Positions 9,299 to 18,125 of a stretch of 64,000 nt of DNA are shown here, piece after piece. The DNA is taken from NCBI GenBank assembly GCA_963711255.1, contig CAVQDO010000005.1:34800-98799 (forward strand). Direction: 5' to 3'. This stretch comes from GCA-2746365 sp963711255. GTDB taxonomy: Bacteria > Pseudomonadota > Gammaproteobacteria > SZUA-229. Position numbers and translations under genes: made by a program. Each line of letters opens with the position of its first letter. The stretch's first letter is position 1. The notes below the pieces were generated by a model. That model saw only the letters and a list, made by a program, of their open reading frames with translations, ran no database searches and was not told where the DNA came from.

Positions 9299-10372
9299 AT
9301 GATTTTCAAAACCGATGATGTACGTATTACAGGCCTCCAGGAAGTGCTTCCTCCGATCAAGCTGCACGAGGAATTTCCTATGGACGAGAAAGCCTCTGAA
9401 ACGGTTTACCATGCTCGTAATGCTATCCATAATATTCTTCATGGTAAAGACGACCGCCTGGTGGTGGTTGTCGGTCCCTGCTCAGTCCATGACCCGGATG
9501 CAGCCAGAGAGTACGCCACAAAGTTAAAAGTACTGCTGGATGAATTGTCAGATGATCTGTGTATTATCATGCGTGTTTACTTTGAAAAGCCTCGTACCAC
9601 GGTTGGCTGGAAGGGTCTGATTAATGATCCTGGCCTGGACGAAAGCTTTAAGATAAATGAAGGTTTACGGCTGGCTCGCGAGTTGCTGCTTGATCTTGCA
9701 GAACAGGGTGTGCCAACGGGCACCGAGTACCTGGATTTAATTAGTCCGCAATATATTGCCGACCTGGTTAGCTGGGGTGCAATTGGTGCCAGAACCACCG
9801 AGAGTCAGGGGCATCGAGAACTGGCTTCAGGTTTATCCTGTCCTGTGGGATTTAAAAATAGTACCGACGGTGGATTTAAAATTGCCATTGATGCGGTGCA
9901 GGCGGCATCAAATCCCCATGTATTTATGTCCTTGACCAAAGAAGGCCATTCGGCTATTTTTTCAACCAGGGGAAACCACGACTGCCACATAATTCTGCGT
10001 GGCGGCAAAAAGCCCAATTATGATGCGGCGAGTGTTCAGCATGCAGCTGCGCAGCTGGAAAAATACGGCATGAAACCGACAATGATGGTTGACTGTTCCC
10101 ACGCCAACAGCATGAAAGACTATCGCCGTCAGCTTGATGTCTGTAAAGATGTTGCGACCCAGATCGCTGGTGGAGAAAATCGTATTATGGGCGTGATGCT
10201 GGAAAGTCACCTGGTCGAAGGCCGGCAGGATGTTATCGATGGCCAGCCGTTAAGATATGGTCAGAGTATTACAGACGCCTGTATATCCTGGGATAACACC
10301 GAGATTTGTTTGCGCGAGTTAGCTTCTGCAGTCAGGAAGCGACGTCAGTCTGAGGCTAAGCGCCAGGCGTAA
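9299..10372 (+). CDS. aroG: 3-deoxy-7-phosphoheptulonate (DAHP) synthase, AroG type
   Basis: Condenses phosphoenolpyruvate with erythrose 4-phosphate, the first step of the shikimate pathway. The 357 residues match class I alpha enzymes. Clear landmarks are VVVVGPCSVHDP, RVYFEKPRTTVGWKGL, GARTTESQGHRELASGLSCPVGFKN (given in pieces), the metal-binding HANSMKDYRRQ region and GVMLESHLVEGRQ. The N-terminus (NDD/TDDVRI, LLPP-like) resembles the Phe-regulated AroG isoenzyme more than AroF or AroH, so feedback by phenylalanine is inferred. It is convergent with ispG, with a short hairpin (CGCTGA/TCAGCG) in the 63-base gap. Confidence 0.93.
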   Translation: MIFKTDDVRITGLQEVLPPIKLHEEFPMDEKASETVYHARNAIHNILHGKDDRLVVVVGPCSVHDPDAAREYATKLKVLLDELSDDLCIIMRVYFEKPRTTVGWKGLINDPGLDESFKINEGLRLARELLLDLAEQGVPTGTEYLDLISPQYIADLVSWGAIGARTTESQGHRELASGLSCPVGFKNSTDGGFKIAIDAVQAASNPHVFMSLTKEGHSAIFSTRGNHDCHIILRGGKKPNYDAASVQHAAAQLEKYGMKPTMMVDCSHANSMKDYRRQLDVCKDVATQIAGGENRIMGVMLESHLVEGRQDVIDGQPLRYGQSITDACISWDNTEICLRELASAVRKRRQSEAKRQA

Positions 10373-10435
10373 AGGGCCGCTGAAAAGAGATCAGCGTTAA
10401 AGCAGCCTGTCGATTTGGTGCTATTAAGGTTTTCA

Positions 10436-11674
10436 TTACTCATTTCTTATTACATAATGCTTCTCTATGTAAGCATTTATCAGCGTTTCAAACTCTTCCG
10501 CAATATTGTCGCCTTTAAGAGTAACCGTTTTTTCGCCATCTTCATAAACCGGTGCCACCGGGCGCTCACCAGTTCCAGGCAGGCTTATGCCAATGTTGGC
10601 ATGTTTGCTTTCCCCCGGGCCGTTGACAACACAGCCCATCACTGCGACAGACATTTCTTCAACACCATGATATTGCTTTTTCCAGCCAGGCATCTCGGTG
10701 CGCAGGTAGTTTTGTACGCGTGATGCCAGTTCCTGAAAATAGGTACTGGTGGTACGTCCGCAGCCCGGGCAGGCGGTTACCAGTGGCACAAAAGAGCGCA
10801 TGCCCATGGTTTGCAGAATTTCCTGTGCGACGATTACTTCTTTCTCGCGAGGCGCTCCAGGTTCCGGCGTTAGCGAGATTCTGATAGTGTCGCCAATACC
10901 GTCATGTAATAGAACACTTAATGCCGCTGTCGATGCGACAATGCCCTTGGAGCCTATGCCTGCTTCCGTTAAGCCAAGATGCAGTGCGTAATTATCGCGT
11001 TGTGCCAGTGAGCGGTATACCATGATTAAATCCTGCACCACGCTCATTTTGCATGACAGGATAATTTTATCTTTGCCCAGGCCGATGTTCTCTGCCTGCC
11101 TGGCACTTTCCAGCGCAGAACGAATCACGGTTTCCAGCATAACGTTGTGAGCATCATGCGGTTCTTTCAGGCTGGCATTTTCGTCCATGAGTTCTGCCAG
11201 CAGGGCCTGGTCCATACTGCCCCAGTTGACGCCAATCCTGACCGCTTTATCATACTTGCAGGCCAGTTCTATCATGGTAGCAAACTGGCTATCACGTTTT
11301 TTACCTTTACCAACATTGCCCGGGTTAATCCGGTACTTGGCGAGCGCCTGGGCGCAGTCAGGATAGTCTGTTAATAATTTATGGCCATTGAAATGAAAGT
11401 CGCCAACTAGCGGAACATGGCATTGTTTTTTATCCAGTGCCTCGCGAATTGGCGCTACCGCTGCAGCTGCATCATTGTCATTGACGGTTATGCGCACCAG
11501 TTCAGAACCTGCATTGGCCAGTGTCATAATCTGCTGAGTGGTTGCAGCTATGTCAGCGGTACTGGTATTGGTCATTGACTGCACAACGACAGGCGCATTT
11601 CCACCGACCAGTACACCACCGACATTAACAGAGCAGGTTTCACGGCGTGGTTGGTAACAGTCAGTAAATTTCAT
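10436..11674 (-). CDS. ispG: 4-hydroxy-3-methylbut-2-en-1-yl diphosphate synthase
   Basis: IspG (GcpE) catalyses the penultimate step of the methylerythritol phosphate route to isoprenoids, using a [4Fe-4S] cluster and flavodoxin or ferredoxin electrons. The three cluster cysteines are C302 and C305 (ACPGCGR) and C348 (MGCVVNGPGE), and the fourth ligand is the Glu of NGPGE (E355). The TIM-barrel half carries VQSMTNTSTAD and RINPGN. At 412 residues it is slightly longer than the enterobacterial enzyme but complete. It stands alone on the minus strand; hisS and other common neighbours are absent. Confidence 0.95.
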   Translation of the reverse strand: MKFTDCYQPRRETCSVNVGGVLVGGNAPVVVQSMTNTSTADIAATTQQIMTLANAGSELVRITVNDNDAAAAVAPIREALDKKQCHVPLVGDFHFNGHKLLTDYPDCAQALAKYRINPGNVGKGKKRDSQFATMIELACKYDKAVRIGVNWGSMDQALLAELMDENASLKEPHDAHNVMLETVIRSALESARQAENIGLGKDKIILSCKMSVVQDLIMVYRSLAQRDNYALHLGLTEAGIGSKGIVASTAALSVLLHDGIGDTIRISLTPEPGAPREKEVIVAQEILQTMGMRSFVPLVTACPGCGRTTSTYFQELASRVQNYLRTEMPGWKKQYHGVEEMSVAVMGCVVNGPGESKHANIGISLPGTGERPVAPVYEDGEKTVTLKGDNIAEEFETLINAYIEKHYVIRNE

Positions 11675-11807
11675 AGGGTATTAGCGGTGGCTGGTTAGTT
11701 TCGATAGCGAATTTTACCACTCTAAAGTAAAGATTGGATTAGTTGTTTGCATTAAACTGATAAACTCGGGTTTTAGCCGTTTATGCAGCGATACTGCGAC
11801 AGATTTT

Positions 11808-12962
11808 ATGAAAGTAGGTTTTGTGATTAATCCCTATGCCGGATTGGGCGGAGCGGTTGGCTTGAAGGGCAGTGATGGTGCGGATATAGTGCGGCAGGCA
11901 CTGTCTCGAGGAGCGAGTCTGCAGGCAGGGAAACGTGCAGGCGTCGCTATGAGTAAAATTGTATCGCTAGAGAATGCTCTTTTTTACACTGCTGCCGGAG
12001 CCATGGGTGAAGATTTGCTGGTTTCACTCAAGCTTCCCTGTGAGGTTGTTTATCGTGGTGAAAGCAGCAGCTCTGCTGAGGACACCAAAAAAACCATACA
12101 GCGTTTTATCGAACTTAATGTTGATTTAGTTGTTTTTGCCGGCGGTGATGGAACAGCCAGGGATGTTCTTGATGCCTTTTCTTCTGCCACCACTAATGAG
12201 ACGGAAGCGACAATACCGGTTATCGGCATTCCTGCGGGTGTGAAAATGCATTCGGCTGTGTACGCGGTATCACCCGGAATGGCCGGTGAATTAATCGAGC
12301 TGATATTATCCGGCGATGCCATGTCACTGGTTGAAGCGCAGGTGATGGACCTGGATGAGGCTGCGTTTCGTGATGGCAGGGTCAATGCCAGTTGTTATGG
12401 CTACCTGACGATACCGGTTGATGATACCAGGATGCAGCTGATCAAGCAGGGCGGCTTAAACAATCATGATATCGCGGTGCAGGATATTGTTGCCGAGATT
12501 ACTGAGAATATGGAGCCGGAAGTTTTTTATTTAATGGGCTCCGGTTCGACCACTGCAGAAATTATGAACCAGCTGGGGCTGGAAAACACCCTGTTAGGTG
12601 TTGATATTGTCCGTAACGAGCAACTGATTGCCAGTGACGTTGACGAGCAAGGCATATTGGATATCATCCAGCGATCACCAGCCAAAATCGTGCTGACGGT
12701 TATTGGTGGCCAGGGGCATCTCTTCGGGCGTGGCAATCAACAGCTTAGTGCCAGTGTTATAAAGCGCGTAATAAACAGTGCAAAAGATGATGCAGTGAGT
12801 AAGGATAATATTATAATTGTGGCTACCAATGAAAAATTGCGTTCATTGAATAAACGTCCGATGATCGCGGATACCGGCGATTCTGATTTAGATAATCAGT
12901 TGTCCGGCTTGTATGCTGTAACCACAGGTTATCAGCAAAAAACTTTATATAGATTGAATTAA
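11808..12962 (+). CDS. ATP-NAD kinase family protein (AcoX/COG3199 type)
   Basis: Predicted small-molecule kinase related to NAD kinase. The diagnostic GGDGT lies at residues 112-116, followed by GIPAGVKMHSAVYAVSP, and a glycine-rich N-terminus (NPYAGLGGAVGLKGSDG). These features place it in the AcoX-like branch rather than the canonical NadK family, whose members are about 290 residues against 384 here. The phosphorylated substrate is therefore uncertain. The gene is divergent from ispG and only 31 bases upstream of apeB, so the two may be cotranscribed. Confidence 0.8.
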   Translation: MKVGFVINPYAGLGGAVGLKGSDGADIVRQALSRGASLQAGKRAGVAMSKIVSLENALFYTAAGAMGEDLLVSLKLPCEVVYRGESSSSAEDTKKTIQRFIELNVDLVVFAGGDGTARDVLDAFSSATTNETEATIPVIGIPAGVKMHSAVYAVSPGMAGELIELILSGDAMSLVEAQVMDLDEAAFRDGRVNASCYGYLTIPVDDTRMQLIKQGGLNNHDIAVQDIVAEITENMEPEVFYLMGSGSTTAEIMNQLGLENTLLGVDIVRNEQLIASDVDEQGILDIIQRSPAKIVLTVIGGQGHLFGRGNQQLSASVIKRVINSAKDDAVSKDNIIIVATNEKLRSLNKRPMIADTGDSDLDNQLSGLYAVTTGYQQKTLYRLN

Positions 12963-12993
12963 CCCCACAGGGTTATAACAGGCAGGTTATAAA

Positions 12994-14307
12994 ATGCAGG
13001 ATATAGAATTTGTAGATGGCTTGATCGAGTTTATCAAAAACTCACCGACACCGTTCCATGCAGTAAAAACAATGGCCGGGATTTTACAGGAAAATGGATT
13101 TAAACAGCTGCATGAAGATGAGCAGTGGTCGTTTCAGGAGCAGCAGCCGGGTGAGCGTTATTATGTAACCCGTAATGATTCATCGATCATTGCCTTTCAG
13201 CTAAACAGCCCGCTTGTTGAAAATGGTATTAGCATGGTCGGCGCACACACCGACAGCCCCTGCTTAAAGGTTAAGCCTAACCCGGAAATAATTAATAACA
13301 ATTACTTACAGCTGGGTGTTGAAGTGTATGGCGGTGCCCTGTTAAACCCGTGGTTTGACCGTGACCTTTCACTCGCTGGACGTGTCAGTTACTTGAATGA
13401 TGATGGCGGCATTGAACACCAGTTAATTGACCTGGAAAAAGCCGTTGCGATTATTCCCAGCCTGGCAATTCATCTTGACCGCGAAGCTAATGATTTGCGC
13501 TGCATCGATTCGCAAAAACATCTGCCGCCGATATTAATGAAATTGCCAGAGGGTGAAAATTTACCAGAGTTTGATTTCAAGGACATGCTGTTAAAAATAG
13601 TTAATACTAATATCAGCCAGAATGATGCCACAGCAGTCAGGGCAGCAAAAGTGCTTGATTATGAGTTAAGTTTTTACGATGTGCAGTCACCCGCAGTAAT
13701 AGGGCTGCACGATGACTTTATCGCCAGTGCACGACTGGATAATTTACTAAGTTGTTACACCGGCTTAATGGCGCTGCTAAATAATAGTGGCGGCAGAAAT
13801 ACCCTGCTGGTGTGTAATGACCACGAAGAAGTAGGCAGTGCGTCCGCTTCCGGAGCCCGGGGACCCTTTCTGAAATCGGTATTGAACCGTCTCTCGGGCA
13901 GTGATGAAAACACTGACCGTATGATAGCCGGCAGCTTGATGATATCAGCGGATAATGCGCACGGTGTACACCCGAATTATGCCGATAAGCATGACGCTAA
14001 TCATGGCCCGATATTAAATGATGGTCCGGTTATAAAAACCAATGCAAATCAGCGATATGCCAGTAATAGTGAAACCAGTGCTTCGTTCCGCTATTTGTGT
14101 GAACTGGCAGACGTGCCGGTACAGTCGTTTGTAGTGCGTACCGATATGGCCTGTGGCAGTACCATCGGTCCGATAACGGCCAGCGAAATCGGGGTGAAAA
14201 CGGTTGATGTCGGTGTACCGACTCTTGCCATGCACTCAATTCGTGAACTTGCCGGACGCTGGGACGCTTACTATCTCTACCGGGTGCTAAAACAGTTTTT
14301 TAACTAA
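12994..14307 (+). CDS. apeB: M18 family aspartyl-type aminopeptidase
   Basis: Cytosolic dinuclear zinc aminopeptidase that prefers acidic N-terminal residues. Metal-site motifs are visible: H85 in GAHTDSPCLKVKP, a later SARLDNL aspartate, HEEVGS with the catalytic Glu, and the C-terminal histidine in TLAMHSIRE. The length of 437 residues fits the bacterial ApeB group (about 430). It follows the NAD-kinase-like gene by 31 bases. A terminator lies about 220 bases downstream. Confidence 0.92.
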   Translation: MQDIEFVDGLIEFIKNSPTPFHAVKTMAGILQENGFKQLHEDEQWSFQEQQPGERYYVTRNDSSIIAFQLNSPLVENGISMVGAHTDSPCLKVKPNPEIINNNYLQLGVEVYGGALLNPWFDRDLSLAGRVSYLNDDGGIEHQLIDLEKAVAIIPSLAIHLDREANDLRCIDSQKHLPPILMKLPEGENLPEFDFKDMLLKIVNTNISQNDATAVRAAKVLDYELSFYDVQSPAVIGLHDDFIASARLDNLLSCYTGLMALLNNSGGRNTLLVCNDHEEVGSASASGARGPFLKSVLNRLSGSDENTDRMIAGSLMISADNAHGVHPNYADKHDANHGPILNDGPVIKTNANQRYASNSETSASFRYLCELADVPVQSFVVRTDMACGSTIGPITASEIGVKTVDVGVPTLAMHSIRELAGRWDAYYLYRVLKQFFN

Positions 14308-14692
14308 GTTGCCAAAAAAAAGTGCATGAATATTCTCTTTATTTAGCTGATTTTCAGGCAAATCACACAATGCAGTACTAATCTGTAAGTTAACAGTAGC
14401 TGATTATGTATCTTGACAATTTAGATCAAATGATTATCGTTGAAGGTTCCCCTGAGGATAATCGAATATATGCATTGTTGTCTCTGTACGTAGTGACTGT
14501 TTTTTTTCATAGCGCAAGACCTGTTTGAGCCGACCAAAGATGGTTGGCTTTTTTTTTGCAGCAGGTCTTTTATAAATCAGCATATTTTCACTATTTCTGC
14601 CCCGTTTTTTTGCCTTTAATCAGACATTTCAGTGTCATATGCATATATACTTGAATGCAATTTAAACGTTAAAGTTAACTTGCTGAAATTAA
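14308..14692. other. Intergenic region, possible small RNA
   Basis: The 385-base gap after apeB holds TTGACA at 14412-14417 with a partial -10 (TATCGT) 16 bases later, a hairpin (GATTATC ... GATAATC, about 14431-14464), a run of eight T near 14500 and a classical terminator at 14528-14557. This is the layout of a short non-coding transcript of about 110 nt, but no known RNA family is recognised. It may equally be a long apeB 3' end. Confidence 0.3.
14528..14557 (+). terminator. Rho-independent terminator
   Basis: AGCCGACCA (14528-14536) pairs with TGGTTGGCT (14541-14549), with one G-T pair, around an AAGA loop, followed by eight T. It ends either apeB or a small RNA between 14440 and here. 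Confidence 0.85.
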
Positions 14693-15907
14693 ATGCGAAT
14701 CCTGAAAAAATCTCATAAGCTTGATTCTGTCTGTTATGACATTCGTGGGCCAGTGCACCGCGAGGCGCGCCGTCTGGAAGAAGAGGGCCATAAAATTCTT
14801 AAGCTGAATATCGGAAATCCGGCACCGTTTGGTTTTGATGCACCGGAAGAAATTGTTCAGGACATGATAATTAATGTACCCGAGTCACAGGGTTATAGTG
14901 ACTCCAGGGGGCTGTTTTCCGGCCGTAAAGCGGTTATGCAGTATTGCCAGCAGAAGGGCATAGCCAATGTTGAAATTGACGATGTCTATTTAGGCAATGG
15001 CGCCAGTGAACTTATCGTTATGTCCATGCAGGCGCTGATCAACAATGGTGATGAAGTGCTGATCCCGGCACCGGATTACCCGTTATGGACAGCAGCGGTC
15101 AGCCTTTCGGGGGGAGATCCAGTCCATTATTTATGCGATGAGTCTTCCGACTGGTATCCGGATATTGAGGATATCAAGTCAAAAATTACGGATAAAACTC
15201 GTGGCATTGTACTGATAAATCCGAACAACCCAACGGGTGCTGTCTACCCCAAAGAAATTCTGCTAAGTATTATTGAACTTGCCAGGCAGCATGACCTGGT
15301 TATTTTCTCGGACGAAATTTACGACAAAATTATTTATGATGATGCTGTGCACATATCCACAGCCTCACTGACTGAAGATGTGCTTTGTATTACCTATAAT
15401 GGCTTGTCGAAAGCTTATCGCGTAGCTGGATTCCGTGCAGGCTGGATGGTTATTAGTGGTGATAAACAGAATGCAACAGATTATATCGAAGGCGTTGAAC
15501 TGCTGGCCTCTATGCGTCTGTGTTCTAATGTCCCCGGGCAGCATGCCATTCAAACCGCACTGGGTGGTTATCAAAGCATTAATGAACTGGTCGCTCCCAG
15601 TGGTCGGCTTTATCAGCAGCGAGATTTCGCGCATAAGATGCTGACCGATATTCCCGGTATTAGCTGTGTTAAACCGAAAGGTGCCATGTACCTGTTTGCC
15701 AAAATGGATCAGAATAAATTTAATATCCGTGATGATGAAAAAATGGTACTGGATTTATTGATACAGGAACAGATTCTGATCGTTCATGGATCCGCATTTA
15801 ACTGGCCCGACAGCGATCACTTCAGAGTGGTATTTTTACCCTATGTTGATGAGCTTGAAAAAGCTATGATCGCCATGGAAAGGTTTTTCTCGCACTATAA
15901 ACAGTAA
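14693..15907 (+). CDS. alaA: Alanine transaminase (PLP-dependent, AlaA family)
   Basis: Class I/II aminotransferase converting pyruvate and glutamate to alanine and 2-oxoglutarate. The 404 residues align in character with AlaA (YfbQ): N-terminal KLDSVCYDIRGPV, substrate-loop LNIGNPAPFGF, NPNNPTGAVY, the aspartate of FSDEIYDKI and the PLP lysine in GLSKAYRVAGFRAGW. It starts at ATG 14693 without a strong ribosome site. yggS follows five bases after its stop, so the two PLP-related genes are probably cotranscribed. Confidence 0.92.
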   Translation: MRILKKSHKLDSVCYDIRGPVHREARRLEEEGHKILKLNIGNPAPFGFDAPEEIVQDMIINVPESQGYSDSRGLFSGRKAVMQYCQQKGIANVEIDDVYLGNGASELIVMSMQALINNGDEVLIPAPDYPLWTAAVSLSGGDPVHYLCDESSDWYPDIEDIKSKITDKTRGIVLINPNNPTGAVYPKEILLSIIELARQHDLVIFSDEIYDKIIYDDAVHISTASLTEDVLCITYNGLSKAYRVAGFRAGWMVISGDKQNATDYIEGVELLASMRLCSNVPGQHAIQTALGGYQSINELVAPSGRLYQQRDFAHKMLTDIPGISCVKPKGAMYLFAKMDQNKFNIRDDEKMVLDLLIQEQILIVHGSAFNWPDSDHFRVVFLPYVDELEKAMIAMERFFSHYKQ

Positions 15908-15912
15908 TTCTC

Positions 15913-16638
15913 GTGTCAGTTATGGTTGATAACTCATTGGCTGAAAACCTGGCTGCGCTGCAAAAGGAAATTCAGCAGTGTGCGGAAAAAGCCGGCCGTG
16001 ACAGCAAATCCATTCGACTGATTGCGGTTTCAAAAACACGTCAGCTGAAAGAAGTTCAGGCGATTGCTGATCTCGGTCAGGTCCGTTTTGGTGAAAATAC
16101 GATACAGGATGCAATGACTAAAATCCCGTATCTTGGACATCAGCTTGAATGGCATTTCATCGGCCATTTGCAGTCAAAAAAGGCCGGTAAACTGCCTGGC
16201 TATTTTCAGTGGGTACACTCCGTTGACAGTATTAAGCTGGCCCAGAAATTATCGACGGCTATGCTTGGCCATGCCAGCAGTGCAGCACTCAACTGTCTGA
16301 TACAGGTTAATGTCAGTGGCGAAGAAACAAAATCAGGTTTAATGCCCGCCGAGGTGAAACCATTCTTAAGAGAAGTGTTAGCGCTTAAATTACCCGCCAT
16401 TAAATGGCGCGGTTTAATGACGATTGGTGTTGCTGGCAATGAACAGCAAACTCGCGATGCATTTATTCAATTACGTCGTTTGCAGGAGTCCTGCAGTGAA
16501 CAGTTTGAGCTGGCTGACTTTGATCAGCTGTCGATGGGAATGAGTGGTGATTATTGCCTGGCTATTGAAGAAGGTGCAACAATGGTCAGGGTAGGCACTG
16601 CGATATTTGGCGCCAGGAAAGTGACGCTCCAAAAATAA
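15913..16638 (+). CDS. YggS/PROSC family PLP homeostasis protein
   Basis: Single-domain alanine-racemase-fold protein that binds pyridoxal 5'-phosphate and maintains B6 vitamer balance; it has no known catalytic activity. K41 in RLIAVSKTRQ is the expected PLP lysine, and FGENTIQDAM, WHFIGHLQSKK, HSVDS, GLMTIG and LSMGMSGD are all present. The GTG at 15913 lies five bases after alaA; an ATG three codons later is an equally good start. Coupling with alaA makes sense as both depend on PLP. In other gammaproteobacteria the partner is often pilT or proC, absent here. Confidence 0.92.
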   Translation: MSVMVDNSLAENLAALQKEIQQCAEKAGRDSKSIRLIAVSKTRQLKEVQAIADLGQVRFGENTIQDAMTKIPYLGHQLEWHFIGHLQSKKAGKLPGYFQWVHSVDSIKLAQKLSTAMLGHASSAALNCLIQVNVSGEETKSGLMPAEVKPFLREVLALKLPAIKWRGLMTIGVAGNEQQTRDAFIQLRRLQESCSEQFELADFDQLSMGMSGDYCLAIEEGATMVRVGTAIFGARKVTLQK

Positions 16639-16830
16639 AGGCGGGCACGTAAACAGAGTCTACGTGCCCTAGCAGCGCATGATTGCCGCTAAATCGTTGT
16701 ACCGACTGTTAACAAACTGATTAACCGTCGGATGATTTTGCAATCAAACTACGTTTGAATTATTGTTTAATTTAATACGGTATAAATAGTATTCCTGCAT
16801 CAAAACTCGTCTCAGAGTGTTTATTATTTT

Positions 16831-17061
16831 TTAATTTTTTTGTGCATTTAATACAGACTTAATTACTTCGTCTGCAAAGTGTTTATTGAGTCCGACTGGG
16901 AATAGCGCCAGCCACGATAAATAAGTCCTGCTAAATTTCTTCTCATTTATAATCAATTTTTGGCTTAACAAATACTGTGTGATAAAACAGCAATACATCT
17001 TGTTTGCGGAATGCGGCACCTGATCGCCCGTTGTAGCGGTGATAAATACTCGTTCTGACAA
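16831..17061 (-). CDS. Doubtful small ORF downstream of a strong promoter
   Basis: A minus-strand frame of up to 76 codons lies 30 bases after a strong promoter. Its first start (TTG 17061) has no ribosome site and sits in a hairpin; an ATG at 16998 would give 55 residues ending in VIKSVLNAQKN, again with a poor ribosome site. The composition is not obviously coding and I recognise no family. It may be a small protein, the remnant of a globule gene, or simply the body of a non-coding RNA. Confidence 0.25.
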   Translation of the reverse strand: MSERVFITATTGDQVPHSANKMYCCFITQYLLSQKLIINEKKFSRTYLSWLALFPVGLNKHFADEVIKSVLNAQKN

Positions 17062-17098
17062 TGGTCAGGGTACTGGCCTGAACAAATATTAGGTGCCC

Positions 17099-17127
17099 AT
17101 TATATTAGAAGTTGTTAATGTAGTCAA
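17099..17127 (-). promoter_or_regulatory. Sigma-70 promoter copied from the globule cluster
   Basis: On the minus strand TTGACT (-35, 17122-17127), a 17-base spacer and TATAAT (-10, 17099-17104) are followed by GGGCACCTA. The -10, its CTAA prefix and the GGGCAC after it match the promoter of the globule-like gene at 19523-19552. The G+C-rich discriminator resembles promoters under stringent control (inference). Confidence 0.7.
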
Positions 17128-17208
17128 ACAAAAGTTGCAAATTAAAACTATTTTTAACACTGTTTTAGAGCAATGAGAATAGCGGAATTATTAGTTATAT
17201 TTTGAGAT

Positions 17209-17238
17209 AAAAAAGGACGCCAGCGGCGTCCTTTTTTT
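17209..17238 (-). terminator. Bidirectional Rho-independent terminator
   Basis: GGACGCC (17215-17221) pairs with GGCGTCC (17225-17231) around an AGC loop, with six A on one side and seven T on the other, so it works both ways. It ends the minus-strand unit 18545-17256. Confidence 0.88.
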
Positions 17239-17255
17239 GACATTGTAACCTGGGT

Positions 17256-18053
17256 TTACATGCCTTCAGGCATCTGCCTTCTAGCGGGAGGCGCCTGCTT
17301 AGCTGCTGTGCGACCGCCTTCCATTAGCAGGTAAATTTCGTTGTGAAGTTCATCAATTTGCTGATGTATTGCGCGAATTTTTTCACTGGTTTCAATCCGA
17401 CGCTGTTTTGCCTGCTGCATTTCGGCTTTTTTAGCAGCAACAAATTTAGCTCTTTGCTGTTCCCGCGCCTTCATGGCGTCATCATACTGCTGTCGTCTTG
17501 CTTGCATTTCTTCTTCATAGGCCTGGCGACGGTTTTGCATCATTTCCTGGTATTTCGCCTGCTGCTGTTTATAACCCGAGGCTGATTGCTGTGCCGGTGT
17601 CTGTGCTAACACTACTGGGTCAGCGTCCTGGTTATTTCCACTAGCCTGGGTGATTGCAGAATTGCTTTTCTCTGCGGCATCAGCGCTCTCAGAAATGGCG
17701 TCTTTGTTTACTGCAATAGAGGCTGTTTTCTCCGAACTGTTATCTGCCGTGATCGGCGGCGTTTGTGCCGCCTTTTCTGGTGTTTCCGGGGAGGCAGTTT
17801 CATCAGTTGACGCTAGCGTCTGTTCCTGGCCAGTTGCTATCTCTGTTTCAGTGTCTTCAGCAGCAGCCTGATTTTCAGTTGCTGATGATTCACTTTCTGC
17901 GAGCAGTTCGTTGTACTCGTCTTCGTGAAAAGTGGCAACAATGACGATAATAGAAACAAGCAGTAATACGACAGGAATTACTAAATTTCCCCCGGAAGAT
18001 TTCGCTTCATCTTCTTTTTTTGTGTCTTTAGTTTTGTTTTCTGTTTCACTCAT
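17256..18053 (-). CDS. Membrane-anchored coiled-coil protein, globule cluster
   Basis: A 265-residue bitopic protein of no family known to me. A charged cytoplasmic N-terminus (about 1-22) is followed by one membrane segment (NLVIPVVLLLVSIIVIVATF, about 23-42), an acidic, Ser/Thr/Ala-rich periplasmic linker (about 45-155) and a C-terminal coiled coil rich in Q, R, E and K (about 160-240) with repeated QRRQAYEEEMQARRQQYDD-like heptads. A short Pro/Arg tail ends it. It lies 72 bases after the sulfur-globule-like gene on the same strand, with no terminator between, so the two probably form one operon. A role in tethering or shaping inclusions at the membrane is inference from context. A same-architecture protein is encoded at 19835-20671. 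Confidence 0.7.
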   Translation of the reverse strand: MSETENKTKDTKKEDEAKSSGGNLVIPVVLLLVSIIVIVATFHEDEYNELLAESESSATENQAAAEDTETEIATGQEQTLASTDETASPETPEKAAQTPPITADNSSEKTASIAVNKDAISESADAAEKSNSAITQASGNNQDADPVVLAQTPAQQSASGYKQQQAKYQEMMQNRRQAYEEEMQARRQQYDDAMKAREQQRAKFVAAKKAEMQQAKQRRIETSEKIRAIHQQIDELHNEIYLLMEGGRTAAKQAPPARRQMPEGM

Positions 18054-18125
18054 TATTATTTACCAGTTACTTTTGATCTCTTGGTTGAAAATACGACTAT
18101 TCAATATAAATATTTGTTAGTCCGT

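Larger units (their letters stand above)
16639..17208. other. Non-coding stretch between yggS and the globule cluster
   Basis: Two stable stem-loops lie just after yggS: GGGCACGTA/TACGTGCCC (16643-16669), without a T run, and CCGAC-GTTAA paired with TTAAC-GTCGG (about 16698-16730). Further right a minus-strand promoter at 17099-17127 fires into this stretch. Only a weak minus-strand open frame (16831-17061) follows that promoter. Confidence 0.5.

Noticed and set aside
14440..14560. 6S RNA
   Set aside because: A TCCCCTGAG stretch recalls 6S RNA, but the long closing stem and large central bubble are missing and the segment is too short.
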